From an uncultured Armatimonadota bacterium (GTDB lineage: Bacteria; Armatimonadota; Armatimonadia; Armatimonadales; Armatimonadaceae), in contig CAIWTR010000371.1 in the NCBI GenBank assembly GCA_903915615.1, forward strand, positions 1-20,726: a stretch of DNA of 20,726 bases, in the 5' to 3' direction. This document shows, piece after piece, positions 1 to 7,276 of the stretch (position 1 is its first letter; every line of letters begins with the position of its first letter). Below the pieces are notes generated by a model. It had not been told where the DNA came from. It was given only the letters and a program-made list of their open reading frames with translations, and did no database searches. The position numbers and the translations under genes were made by a program.

Positions 1-291
1 GATCTGGTGCGGTCGGTTGATGTCGTCGTCGCAAAGCCCGGATACGGAATCGTGACGGAGTGTTTGGCGAACGGTACGCATTGGTGCTGCATCCCGCGCG
101 ATGGTTTTGCGGAGGATGATGTCCTCATCCGCTACGCTGACGAACTGGGAAACTTTTCAGTTGCTGACTATAGCCAGCTTGCTTCACTTGCATTCCCGTG
201 TGTTGCTTTACGCGATGTCGCACCCACGTTAGCCAGCGACGGGGCAAGCCAGATAGCACGGCTGCTTTTAGACAAAGCAAACACAGCGTAA
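1..291 (+). CDS. Glycosyltransferase family 28-like protein, C-terminal fragment (5' end outside window)
   Basis: The reading frame is open from the first base of the window and ends at TAA 289-291, so only about the last 96 residues are present. The segment VVVAKPGYGIVTECLANGT, followed by an acidic stretch leading to DVLIRYADELG, resembles the C-terminal nucleotide-sugar-binding half of GT28/MurG-like glycosyltransferases. In that family a PGYG-type loop and a Glu in the next helix contact the sugar nucleotide. The end, with ASQIARLLL, fits the closing helix. The acceptor and donor cannot be told from this fragment. The GT28-like fold is inferred from the motif and the true start is not visible. 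No clear terminator follows. Confidence 0.6.
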   Translation, partial: DLVRSVDVVVAKPGYGIVTECLANGTHWCCIPRDGFAEDDVLIRYADELGNFSVADYSQLASLAFPCVALRDVAPTLASDGASQIARLLLDKANTA

Positions 292-465
292 CTTTAGCTA
301 GCTAGCTGTTCGGAAGCCGTATGCCTACCTTTGTGACAGGTGATTCATAGTTTGTCGGGGCGGTCACTCTGTAAACCATCAACTTAATAAGCATCTGGAT
401 ATTAAAATCGCCCTGTAGTCATCAGAACTTACGCGTTGTCGGCAGGATTCTCCACAATCCAGTCG

Positions 466-471
466 TACAAT
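466..471 (+). promoter_or_regulatory. Possible -10 element upstream of the sugar isomerase gene
   Basis: TACAAT lies 47 bases before the ATG at 519, and a small inverted repeat, CGTAC (464-468) and GTACG (476-480), surrounds it. No convincing -35 hexamer stands 16-18 bases upstream. The 227-base gap 292-518 holds no tRNA or clear ORF of its own; a TAGC run near 296-307 is its only other visible oddity. Confidence 0.3.
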
Positions 472-518
472 GACGGTACGTTTCGCGGGTCAACTAGACC
501 TGTTACAGAGGATAACCT

Positions 519-1520
519 ATGAAGATTGGTATTTTTACAGCTCTCTTCCACGACAAGCCGTTTGAAGAAGCTCTGGATCTGATTGCCGCTGCCGGAATCG
601 AGTCTGTAGAGCTTGGTGGAGGCGCTTATCCCGGATCTGCGCACCTCGATCAATACGGCGGGCCAGCAGCTCTGGTTACTGATGAAGTCGCTCGCAAGAA
701 GTTGGTAGATGCAGTAGCATCGCGCGGGCTCATCATTAGCGCCATCTCCGTTCATGGAAACCCACTGCACCCTGATAAAGCGATTGCAAGTGAGCATCAT
801 GAAGTCTTTGTGAATGCTGTTTTGCTTGCAGAGCAGCTTCATAAGGACGGCATCATGCCGCAAGCAACGGTAAATGGTTTTTCCGGATGTCCAGGCGATT
901 CCCCAAGAGGCAAGATGCCAAACTGGGTGACCTGTGCGTGGCCTGATGAATACCGCGACATTCTTGAATACCAATGGCGTGTAGCGAAGAAGTACTGGAA
1001 GGCGCAGAACGCGTTTTTGGCCCAACATGGCGTACGATTTGCGATTGAAATGCACCCCGGATTTATCGTCTACAACAACGACACTCTCCTCAAGCTGCGC
1101 ACAATCGCAGGAACCAACATTGGTGCAAACTTTGACCCATCACACCTTTGGTGGCAGGGGATTGACCCACTTGTTGCTGTTCGTGAAATCGCCGAGGCTG
1201 GAGCCTTGTTCCATTGCCACGCCAAGGACACACTCATTGACCCGCAAAACTCTGCGCGCAACGGCAACCTTGACACCAAGAGCTATGGTGACATCAAGGG
1301 CCGTAGCTGGGTATTCCGCAGCGTCGGCTATGGCCATGATGAGAAGTGGTGGAAAGACTTCATCAGCACCATCCGAATCTTTGATTACGACTATGTTCTC
1401 TCAATCGAACATGAAGATGGCACACAATCAACCGGCGAAGGTCTTCACAAAGCCCTTGATGTGTTGAAGAGAGCGAATGTTTCGGAGAAACCAGGCGAGA
1501 TGTTCTGGGCACGTGACTAG
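519..1520 (+). CDS. Sugar phosphate isomerase/epimerase (xylose isomerase-like TIM barrel)
   Basis: The 333-residue protein starts MKIGIFTALFHDKPFEEALD and follows the AP-endonuclease-2/xylose-isomerase-like barrel pattern, with LIAAAGIESVELG at residues 21-33. Likely divalent-metal ligands sit at the ends of barrel strands: Glu177 in FAIEMHPG, Asp206/His209 in NFDPSHL, His232/His234 in FHCHAKD and Glu297 in SIEHED. Family members interconvert or dehydrate free or phosphorylated sugars or inositols in the cytoplasm; the substrate here cannot be read from sequence. ATG 519 is preceded by an AGAGGAT ribosome site. It is longer than the commonest members (about 270-300), with extra sequence around residues 115-160. 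A strong terminator follows, so it looks monocistronic. Confidence 0.85.
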   Translation: MKIGIFTALFHDKPFEEALDLIAAAGIESVELGGGAYPGSAHLDQYGGPAALVTDEVARKKLVDAVASRGLIISAISVHGNPLHPDKAIASEHHEVFVNAVLLAEQLHKDGIMPQATVNGFSGCPGDSPRGKMPNWVTCAWPDEYRDILEYQWRVAKKYWKAQNAFLAQHGVRFAIEMHPGFIVYNNDTLLKLRTIAGTNIGANFDPSHLWWQGIDPLVAVREIAEAGALFHCHAKDTLIDPQNSARNGNLDTKSYGDIKGRSWVFRSVGYGHDEKWWKDFISTIRIFDYDYVLSIEHEDGTQSTGEGLHKALDVLKRANVSEKPGEMFWARD

Positions 1521-1537
1521 TCGCGCGTAGCTTTCGT

Positions 1538-1576
1538 AAAGAGGACTGAACGTTTCGTTCGGTCCTCTTTTTTTTT
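1538..1576 (+). terminator. Rho-independent terminator after the sugar isomerase gene
   Basis: An inverted repeat, AAAGAGGACTGAAC and GTTCGGTCCTCTTT (one G-U pair), encloses a very short loop and runs into a T tract at 1568-1576. It ends the 519-1520 transcript before the helicase gene. Confidence 0.9.
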
Positions 1577-1620
1577 GCTGAAAGTGTAGTAATCGTAGTT
1601 TAAAATTCGTTTAGTAATGC

Positions 1621-2838
1621 ATGGAAGATGCAGATCAGATTTGTCGCGTTTATTTCTCAAAGCCTGGCCTTCGGATACATCAAAGACCAGTCGTTAATGC
1701 AGTTCTTGCAGGTGACAATGTCATTGGAATCCTAGCAACTGGCGGTGGAAAAAGCCTTACGTATCAGGTTCCCTATATGCTCTCGACAGGGATTACCATT
1801 GTTGTGTCCCCGCTTATTGCACTGATCGATGATCAGGTTAACGGATTACCGGCGGCACTAAGAGAGTCAACTGTCATCCTGTCCGGAGACAACGGGATGT
1901 TATCCAAGTCAATCTCACAAGCGGTTGTAGACACTGGCAGATGCCTTATCTACACTGGTCCGGAGAAACTATCTCACTTCATCCGGTCACAGACGCTTCC
2001 AGCACCTGTCATTCGACTGGTTCTCGATGAAGCCCATTGTGCATCAGAGTGGGGAAACACCTTTCGTGATGCTTATCTATTGCTGCCAAGTCTTTGGGAA
2101 CAGCTTGGGAAACCGCAAATTCAAGCGATGACTGCGACGGCATCGGAAAGTACGTTGAATGACCTCATGTCAATGTTTCCGGTAAGCTTCACGGTCATCC
2201 GAAGCAGTATCTATCGCTCAAACCTTTTCTTGACGGCCGTAGAGCATCAGGCCACCGAGCATCGCGACAATCACCTCCAAATGCTGATTCGTAATAGGGT
2301 TGGCCCAGTCATTATCTATGCCAATAGCAGGTCATACGTTGACCGTACAACAAAGTGGCTTTGTGATCTTGGGCTCCGAGTGGAAGGTTTTCATGCAGGA
2401 ATGTCAACCACAGACCGCGGCGAGATTCAGAAACGATTCATAGCCGGTCAAACCGAAATTCTTGTTGCCACAATTGCGTTTGGTATGGGGATCGATAAAT
2501 CCGATGTAAGGCATGTTTTTCATGTGGAGCCGCCATCAACACTGGAGGACTACCAGCAACAGGTTGGGCGTGCTGGCCGGGATGGCAACTCATCCTGGTG
2601 CGTTGTCTTTGACACAATGAATAAACGTCGGCATCGAAATGAAACTTTACGCGCTGAAACAAAGTTGGCACAAGGAAATGATCGAGATTCATTTTCCTAC
2701 AAGCTCCTTATGCGAAAGCATGCGCTGGAGCGATTCCTGAAGCTTGGAAGCTGTAGGCATAACCACTTAATGGCTTATTCTGGCGAGTCTCCAACAAAGC
2801 GACGATGTGGTCATTGCGACAACTGTTGTGGGCGCTAG
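1621..2838 (+). CDS. RecQ-family DNA helicase, short form ending at the zinc-binding motif
   Basis: This 405-residue ATP-dependent 3'-5' DNA helicase has all core motifs in order: LATGGGKSLTYQVP (Walker A Lys44), VVSPLIALIDDQV (62-73), DEAH (136-139), TATAS (171-175), IIYANSR (231-237), IAFGMGIDKSDVR (285-297) and QQVGRAGRDG (313-322). A RecQ zinc site follows: C378 then C396-x2-C399-x2-C402. The protein stops right after it, so the winged-helix RQC and HRDC domains of full RecQ are missing. The segment after DEAH reads CASEWGNTFRDAY rather than the usual WGHDFRPEY. ATG 1621 aligns with the family N terminus but has no Shine-Dalgarno; TAAAAT at 1601-1606 may be a -10 giving a very short leader. 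Its 3' end overlaps the next ORF. Family membership is firm; its particular cellular role is not known. Confidence 0.9.
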   Translation: MEDADQICRVYFSKPGLRIHQRPVVNAVLAGDNVIGILATGGGKSLTYQVPYMLSTGITIVVSPLIALIDDQVNGLPAALRESTVILSGDNGMLSKSISQAVVDTGRCLIYTGPEKLSHFIRSQTLPAPVIRLVLDEAHCASEWGNTFRDAYLLLPSLWEQLGKPQIQAMTATASESTLNDLMSMFPVSFTVIRSSIYRSNLFLTAVEHQATEHRDNHLQMLIRNRVGPVIIYANSRSYVDRTTKWLCDLGLRVEGFHAGMSTTDRGEIQKRFIAGQTEILVATIAFGMGIDKSDVRHVFHVEPPSTLEDYQQQVGRAGRDGNSSWCVVFDTMNKRRHRNETLRAETKLAQGNDRDSFSYKLLMRKHALERFLKLGSCRHNHLMAYSGESPTKRRCGHCDNCCGR

Positions 2839-3505
2839 AAACGTCGGTGGAAGTGGTAATGATCGGCATTATGGAATGAATGCACATTTGTGCGCAGGAA
2901 CGTTGCTACGTCAAGTCGAACGAATGTATATGCATAATTATCTGCCATCCTCGGTAGTCGGCGGCATTGCGCTCCTTCGGAACGCTGCAATGGGTGTGGC
3001 TGCTGCGCGGCTTGGGCTTGAGGATAGCTATGTCGAGGCTTTGGTGTCCGGCGATGGTGAACAATGGCGCGAAGACCATAGTGAGCAGCGTGAGGCAGTA
3101 TGCAAGTCAGACTACGGCCGGTATCTCAGAATATTGGCATCGGAAGCCATGCTGCGCGGCGCGGCGGCTGAGCTGCAGCAGATGGCCACTCCGGAGTCAA
3201 TCGGTGGTACTCCCGATGAGTTGCTTCCAACATTTCCCGATATTGATGTAACTGCGGTTGCGACAATCGTTCATCAAATTTATGACAAACTCGACAACGG
3301 CGAGGTTGAGGGATTGGCTATTGGTTTGATGGAATCATCCAAGCGCCACCTGTGCGCAGCATATCTGGCCGCAGGTCGCGACTTAGTACGCCGTGATCTT
3401 TATCCAGCGGTGATTGAGATCGCTGAGCGCCTTGTTCAGTCGGAGCCGTGTACATCAGTGACGATACGCGATGCGATCATGGCTGGCGAGCGGCACAGTA
3501 ATTAG
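2807..3505 (+). CDS. Uncharacterised protein overlapping the helicase gene; possible detached helicase C-terminal region
   Basis: I do not recognise this protein (232 residues from ATG 2807). It overlaps the end of the RecQ-like gene by 32 bases. Starts at GTG 2828 (11-base overlap) or ATG 2876 are also possible, and none has a good ribosome site. The sequence looks mainly helical, soluble and without signal peptide or cysteine pairs; segments such as LLRQVERMYMHNYLP (33-47) and DYGRYLRILASEAMLRG stand out. Its position immediately after the zinc motif is where other RecQ proteins carry the RQC winged helix, so it may be a separate subunit, or the product of a frameshift that split one helicase gene. 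No obvious slippery heptamer is visible in 2807-2838. The stop overlaps the stop of the convergent deacetylase gene. Confidence 0.6.
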   Translation: MVIATTVVGARNVGGSGNDRHYGMNAHLCAGTLLRQVERMYMHNYLPSSVVGGIALLRNAAMGVAAARLGLEDSYVEALVSGDGEQWREDHSEQREAVCKSDYGRYLRILASEAMLRGAAAELQQMATPESIGGTPDELLPTFPDIDVTAVATIVHQIYDKLDNGEVEGLAIGLMESSKRHLCAAYLAAGRDLVRRDLYPAVIEIAERLVQSEPCTSVTIRDAIMAGERHSN

Positions 3506-4353
3506 TAAGTCACCCGTGTTCGATTCAGTAATCGCTGCAGGGTAGTTCCAGGGAAATCTAATTTATAGTCACGTAGCTTCCGGCTGTAGTCTTCAGACCG
3601 TGTAGCGTCGCCGTATACAGCACCAACTTCATCCGCAATATCGTCAACACGAGTCAGGCTTACCGGATTGCGATCTGATTGATTCGTCGTTCCACCGCTA
3701 AGAATCATTTCAGTGACCGTTGTGAAGGCATACCCTCTGCTGCGCAGAGCAGCTACAGTCCCGGCTAAACTATCAATAGTCGTTTGTAACCCGCTGTGCA
3801 AAAGGATCACGCCACCAGGGTTGATGTCGCGGAGAATCAGGCGTGTGATCTCACTTGCAGATCGTCCTGGCTTGTAGTCGGCGGGATCGCATGTCCAGAG
3901 AACATTGACGTAGCCATTTGCTGCCAGTCGGCGCGACAGAGCAGGGGAGTACTCTCCTCCAGGCGGGCGAATCAAGCGTGAACTACCGCCGATAATCATC
4001 CGCATCGTGGCATCAGTTCGCGCAAACGTAGCCAAAATCTCAGTCGTTGGTAAGCAGGGAAGTCGTACGTGGTTATACGTGTGATTCCCAACTTCATGGC
4101 CATCTAGGATCATTCTCGTTACCAGATCTGGATGAAACCGCATGCGCTTTCCGACAAGAAAGAATGTTGCCTTTACATCAAGCCTTTTCAGCTCGTCCAG
4201 CAGGCGGCTGGTCATGACAGGATGCGGTCCATCATCAAATGTGATGGCGATCCGCGGCTGAAGCCAGTTCCCTTCAACAATCTCTGAGACACGAAGTTTC
4301 CGTTGCCGATCAATCATCTGCCGACTCGCAGACAGCAGTCTAGTGTCCAACAC
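3502..4353 (-). CDS. Polysaccharide deacetylase (NodB homology domain, carbohydrate esterase family 4)
   Basis: This 283-residue protein carries the five CE4 motifs: TFDDGPHP with catalytic base and metal Asp40/Asp41, HTYNH with metal His91/His95, RPPGGE at 129-134, WTCDPADY around 153-160, and ILLHSG with His186. Such enzymes remove N- or O-acetyl groups from peptidoglycan, chitin-like or other surface sugars using a divalent metal. No clear signal peptide is seen: the N terminus is charged (residues 1-30), so export is uncertain. The start is GTG 4353, supported by GAGGATGG just upstream. About 70 residues follow the NodB domain and resemble nothing I know. It is divergent from the 801-residue protein gene 46 bases away and convergent with the unknown ORF, the two stop codons overlapping. 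Confidence 0.9.
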   Translation of the reverse strand: MLDTRLLSASRQMIDRQRKLRVSEIVEGNWLQPRIAITFDDGPHPVMTSRLLDELKRLDVKATFFLVGKRMRFHPDLVTRMILDGHEVGNHTYNHVRLPCLPTTEILATFARTDATMRMIIGGSSRLIRPPGGEYSPALSRRLAANGYVNVLWTCDPADYKPGRSASEITRLILRDINPGGVILLHSGLQTTIDSLAGTVAALRSRGYAFTTVTEMILSGGTTNQSDRNPVSLTRVDDIADEVGAVYGDATRSEDYSRKLRDYKLDFPGTTLQRLLNRTRVTY

Positions 4354-4365
4354 CCATCCTCACAA

Positions 4366-4393
4366 TTGAGACGTTCATATCTGATGGTACATT
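4366..4393 (+). promoter_or_regulatory. Promoter of the 801-residue protein gene, probably giving a leaderless mRNA
   Basis: TTGAGA (4366-4371), a 16-base spacer and TACATT (4388-4393) make a good sigma70-type promoter, with TGG just before the -10 (extended -10 form). The ATG lies only 6 bases after the -10, so transcription should begin at or next to the start codon, and no Shine-Dalgarno is present. On the other strand TACAAT (4396-4391) could be the -10 of the divergent deacetylase gene, overlapping this one. Confidence 0.55.
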
Positions 4394-4399
4394 GTAGCC

Positions 4400-6805
4400 A
4401 TGATGCTGGGGCGACTTCTACATCCGACATTGGTAACCATGATGTGGTTCATTTCCAATCCTTCCGGGCTCGGTTTTCTTGATTCACATTCACAAAATGT
4501 GCAGGTTGACCCTGTTACGAAGTCAGCTGTGTGGTCCGTCAATGATCGCGGGCAGCTGATTTGGGATGGGGCTCCGGTGAGCCTTATTGGTAACAGATGG
4601 TTACCTCAGTCCCTTGCTCTCGGTACAGAGGAAAGTTTCGCTGCCGATGAGAAGTACCTCGATGCCGTTGCCAAAAAGGGTAACAGCGCAGTTCTGCTAC
4701 AGCTTCCTCAGGGCGGGATAACCGTTGTTGCAAAGCCGAGACTCCAAAAAATTATCGATCTGCTTGAGACACGAAATATACGCTACGGGATTTCGCTTAA
4801 GGCTCGCGCCACGTATGCCAAGCCCGTTGCAATCATCCATCCAAGCCGTTTACGCTTCTCAACATCACTCGGTAAAGAACCCGTTACGCTGACATTACCG
4901 ATGCTACGCAGCTGTTGGACAGTAACTGCCTTGCAATCTGGCGAAATAATGGATTTCGCAAGAGAAACAGTTTCAGCAGGCACCGCCGAATATCAACTTC
5001 GAAATCCTATCGAAGGGTCTGTTGTTGGCATTTTTGTCCCAGAAGTAGACATATCTGACGGCTATTCAACACTTTTTTCTGATACCGACACGCTCCGGGA
5101 TGAGCTGATGTTGGCATTGGAGGGCTTGCGCTTCGGCAAGAACCTTCGCTTCTTTACGGACCCATTTGACCTCCCTGTGTTATCGCGTATCGAAGACCGC
5201 CGGAAAGTTCCGACCACGGATGCATTTAGGACGGCGTGGGGAAGTTATCTGAAGCAGAAGTACGCAACGCTCGATGGGGCGCGGATATCTTGGCGGTTGG
5301 ATAGCACAGAGCGTGTTGATAGCTTTGATGCGCTTGCACGTCTGTTGCCTCTCAGCTTCGATGGTCGAGGGGTTGCAGGGTTTATTGATCCCGTCGGAAC
5401 GGGACGTGTCTTAAAGTGTGAATCGCAGCCATCTATCTTCTGGTCGGATCTTGCGGCATTTGTCGATGGTCTTTCGAGTGATGTACAGGATCGCACTGCA
5501 TTAGCAATACAGCGCTCGGGCATGCGTGTGCCGATCATCTCTGTAAACGCAGTTAAAGCAGCTCACAAAGGTCTCTCCGGTGTCTTTGTTTCATCTGGGA
5601 ATGTCATCGATGCTGCACCAAGGCTTTTAGACCAGGGTTTATCTGGAAAACATATCTGGAATGTTGTTGACTCAACACTTGCTGATTCACAAGCGGTTCA
5701 GCCATCAAACTGGGCCGCAGCAGGTGCATCGAGTGTTTTTTACCCTGAAGTAAATTTGGATCGGATTTCTGGAGGTCAGATTTCCCCAGCGGACAAAATG
5801 GCGATTGTTCCACTACCAATGGACCTGAAAGTGAAGGCCAAGCAACTCGAGAACGGAACGTGGTGGCTGCCAGATCCACGCCCGATGCGGATCTATCGTT
5901 ATCCGAATGGCTTGGTGGCGTACGGAATCTCAGATGGCGAGCAATCCACGTTCTACTTTGTCGGGCAAAAACGTGCATCAGTCGTAACGATTAAGCTCCC
6001 AAAAGCTCTCGAAAAAGCCCCGATTTCATGGTTTCCCATAAGTTCTGGTGTGCGGAACAAGGGAAATCTGCAGCTTACGATTAGTGATGAGCCTGTTCTC
6101 GTAAAGGGATTCGGGAATTCGTTGCCAGTGCCCTTTGCAGCCATGACGGATGCCCTCGATGAAAGCAAGCGGCTTGTAGCCGAGCTGCGTAAGCGGAACA
6201 TACCGGATGCTGCGCGTATGCAGCTTGAGCTGTCAAAATTCGATGGACGTCCTGACCATGAAAATCCACAGGCAATGTATTCAGCTGTGCAGACACTTCT
6301 CGATGCTAACCAGAAGATGATCGAGATGCTACGTCCATTCTCGTTTCTTTACATCGAAGCTGAAGGGATGCCAAATCTGCGGATGACGCATACATGGGAT
6401 GGCATTTCAAGTAATCAGTCATCTTCTGGTGGACGAGTCCTACATGTCAGCCGTAATCCTCTGGGTAAGCAGGAAGCGGTTGCATCGTATACGCTCAGGG
6501 TGAACTCCAAAACGCAGTTCAGCACCTACTACGCTGCTGCCGGTAAGTTGCGGATGCGTATTGATGGAAAGTCTCTTGCCGGGGTAGGGGTGAATCAGGC
6601 ATCCTCGGTTGGATCTCCTTATGGCCCGAATGGACTAGCATGGTTCTCAGGTGGATTCATCGAGCTCGTGCCTGGTGACCATGTTATAGACTTCATCGCG
6701 GATGGCGAATGTGACCTAGATGCATTTATGTTGTCTGTCGATGGGACAAAGCCAAATGGGAGCGAAATTCCTGTTCCTCCGCTAACTGTAGCGAATCCTA
6801 AATAG
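4400..6805 (+). CDS. Large probable exported protein, glycoside-hydrolase-like with a C-terminal carbohydrate-binding-like domain
   Basis: The product is unrecognised by name (801 residues). The N terminus MMLGRLLHPTLVTMMWFIS is hydrophobic and could be a weak signal peptide or anchor. Residues 50-70 read GQLIWDGAPVSLIGNRW, like the 'DGKP..piG' entry of TIM-barrel glycosidases, and the next 450 residues have a mixed alpha/beta look. About residues 575-645 are helical and charged. From about 645 to 785 a beta-rich segment opens with YIEAEG (around 651-656), the hallmark opening of CBM6/35-type sugar-binding sandwiches, and closes with DHVIDFIADGECDLDAFMLSVDG. I could not assign a catalytic acid pair, so enzymatic activity is inference. 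It is transcribed divergently from a polysaccharide deacetylase, which supports a role at the cell surface or on polysaccharide. An atpC gene follows after 45 bases. Confidence 0.6.
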   Translation: MMLGRLLHPTLVTMMWFISNPSGLGFLDSHSQNVQVDPVTKSAVWSVNDRGQLIWDGAPVSLIGNRWLPQSLALGTEESFAADEKYLDAVAKKGNSAVLLQLPQGGITVVAKPRLQKIIDLLETRNIRYGISLKARATYAKPVAIIHPSRLRFSTSLGKEPVTLTLPMLRSCWTVTALQSGEIMDFARETVSAGTAEYQLRNPIEGSVVGIFVPEVDISDGYSTLFSDTDTLRDELMLALEGLRFGKNLRFFTDPFDLPVLSRIEDRRKVPTTDAFRTAWGSYLKQKYATLDGARISWRLDSTERVDSFDALARLLPLSFDGRGVAGFIDPVGTGRVLKCESQPSIFWSDLAAFVDGLSSDVQDRTALAIQRSGMRVPIISVNAVKAAHKGLSGVFVSSGNVIDAAPRLLDQGLSGKHIWNVVDSTLADSQAVQPSNWAAAGASSVFYPEVNLDRISGGQISPADKMAIVPLPMDLKVKAKQLENGTWWLPDPRPMRIYRYPNGLVAYGISDGEQSTFYFVGQKRASVVTIKLPKALEKAPISWFPISSGVRNKGNLQLTISDEPVLVKGFGNSLPVPFAAMTDALDESKRLVAELRKRNIPDAARMQLELSKFDGRPDHENPQAMYSAVQTLLDANQKMIEMLRPFSFLYIEAEGMPNLRMTHTWDGISSNQSSSGGRVLHVSRNPLGKQEAVASYTLRVNSKTQFSTYYAAAGKLRMRIDGKSLAGVGVNQASSVGSPYGPNGLAWFSGGFIELVPGDHVIDFIADGECDLDAFMLSVDGTKPNGSEIPVPPLTVANPK

Positions 6806-6813
6806 GGCTGTCG

Positions 6814-6822
6814 TGGTACCAT
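6814..6822 (+). promoter_or_regulatory. Possible extended -10 promoter element for the atpC operon
   Basis: TGGTACCAT lies 29 bases before the GTG start of atpC and would place transcription start about 10 bases ahead of the ribosome site. No -35 hexamer is evident, as is usual for extended -10 promoters. The sequence resembles elements at 4385-4393 and 14089-14081. Confidence 0.35.
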
Positions 6823-6838
6823 ACAGTCACTAATTTCC

Positions 6839-6843
6839 AAGGG
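6839..6843 (+). promoter_or_regulatory. Ribosome binding site fixing the GTG start of atpC
   Basis: AAGGG sits 7 bases before GTG 6851, and no ATG lies nearby in frame, so it decides the start of the epsilon subunit. Confidence 0.6.
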
Positions 6844-6850
6844 TTATAAC

Positions 6851-7261
6851 GTGGCAGCATCGTTTCCAGTCAACATTGTTACTCCAGAACGTACAGTACT
6901 CTCTGCTGATGCAGAGTCAATACAGGTTACGACCGTGAACGGTTCGCTTGGCGTTTTAAAGGGCCATGCACCGTTATTGGCCATGCTTGGCTCGGGTGAA
7001 TGTGTCATTCGCCTCGATAACCAACAGGTACGCCGTTTGGCGATTTCAGGTGGATGTTTGGATGTCACGCGTGATCGTGTAACGGTCCTCGCGGATGCAG
7101 CCGAGTTTGAAGATGAAATCGATGCTAACCGTGCCGAGGATGCATTGGCAAAAGCGCGACAGCTATTGGCATCTGCGGATGCATCAGAGCGCGATAGTGC
7201 TGCAGTCGCAATGCGTCGGGCACAAGCTCGCTTACGCGTCGTTCGGGGTTCTGGTCGATAG
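6851..7261 (+). CDS. atpC: ATP synthase F1 epsilon subunit
   Basis: The 136-residue protein has the two parts of F1 epsilon. The N-terminal beta-sandwich runs from FPVNIVTPERTVLSADAES through GSLGVLKGHAPLLAML (about 32-47) to AISGGCLDVTRDRVTVLADAAEF. A two-helix C-terminal domain (about 90-130) is rich in Ala, Arg and Lys. Epsilon sits in the central stalk with gamma, couples rotation to catalysis, and its C-terminal hairpin can inhibit ATP hydrolysis. The start is GTG 6851 with an AAGGG site. The family is normally encoded just after atpD; here the preceding gene is a large exported protein and the following one a PIN-TRAM protein, so this gene is separated from the rest of the ATP synthase genes. 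It is full length with no sign of decay. Confidence 0.93.
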   Translation: MAASFPVNIVTPERTVLSADAESIQVTTVNGSLGVLKGHAPLLAMLGSGECVIRLDNQQVRRLAISGGCLDVTRDRVTVLADAAEFEDEIDANRAEDALAKARQLLASADASERDSAAVAMRRAQARLRVVRGSGR

Positions 7262-7276
7262 TCGGATATCTGATCA

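Noticed and set aside
296..307. TAGC tandem run after the glycosyltransferase gene
   Set aside because: It is only about three short units with no dyad or T run, so neither a terminator nor a meaningful repeat array.
429..1055. 208-residue minus-strand open frame over the sugar isomerase gene
   Set aside because: It lies opposite a well-supported gene with metal-ligand motifs, has no ribosome site or recognisable domain, and looks like a shadow.
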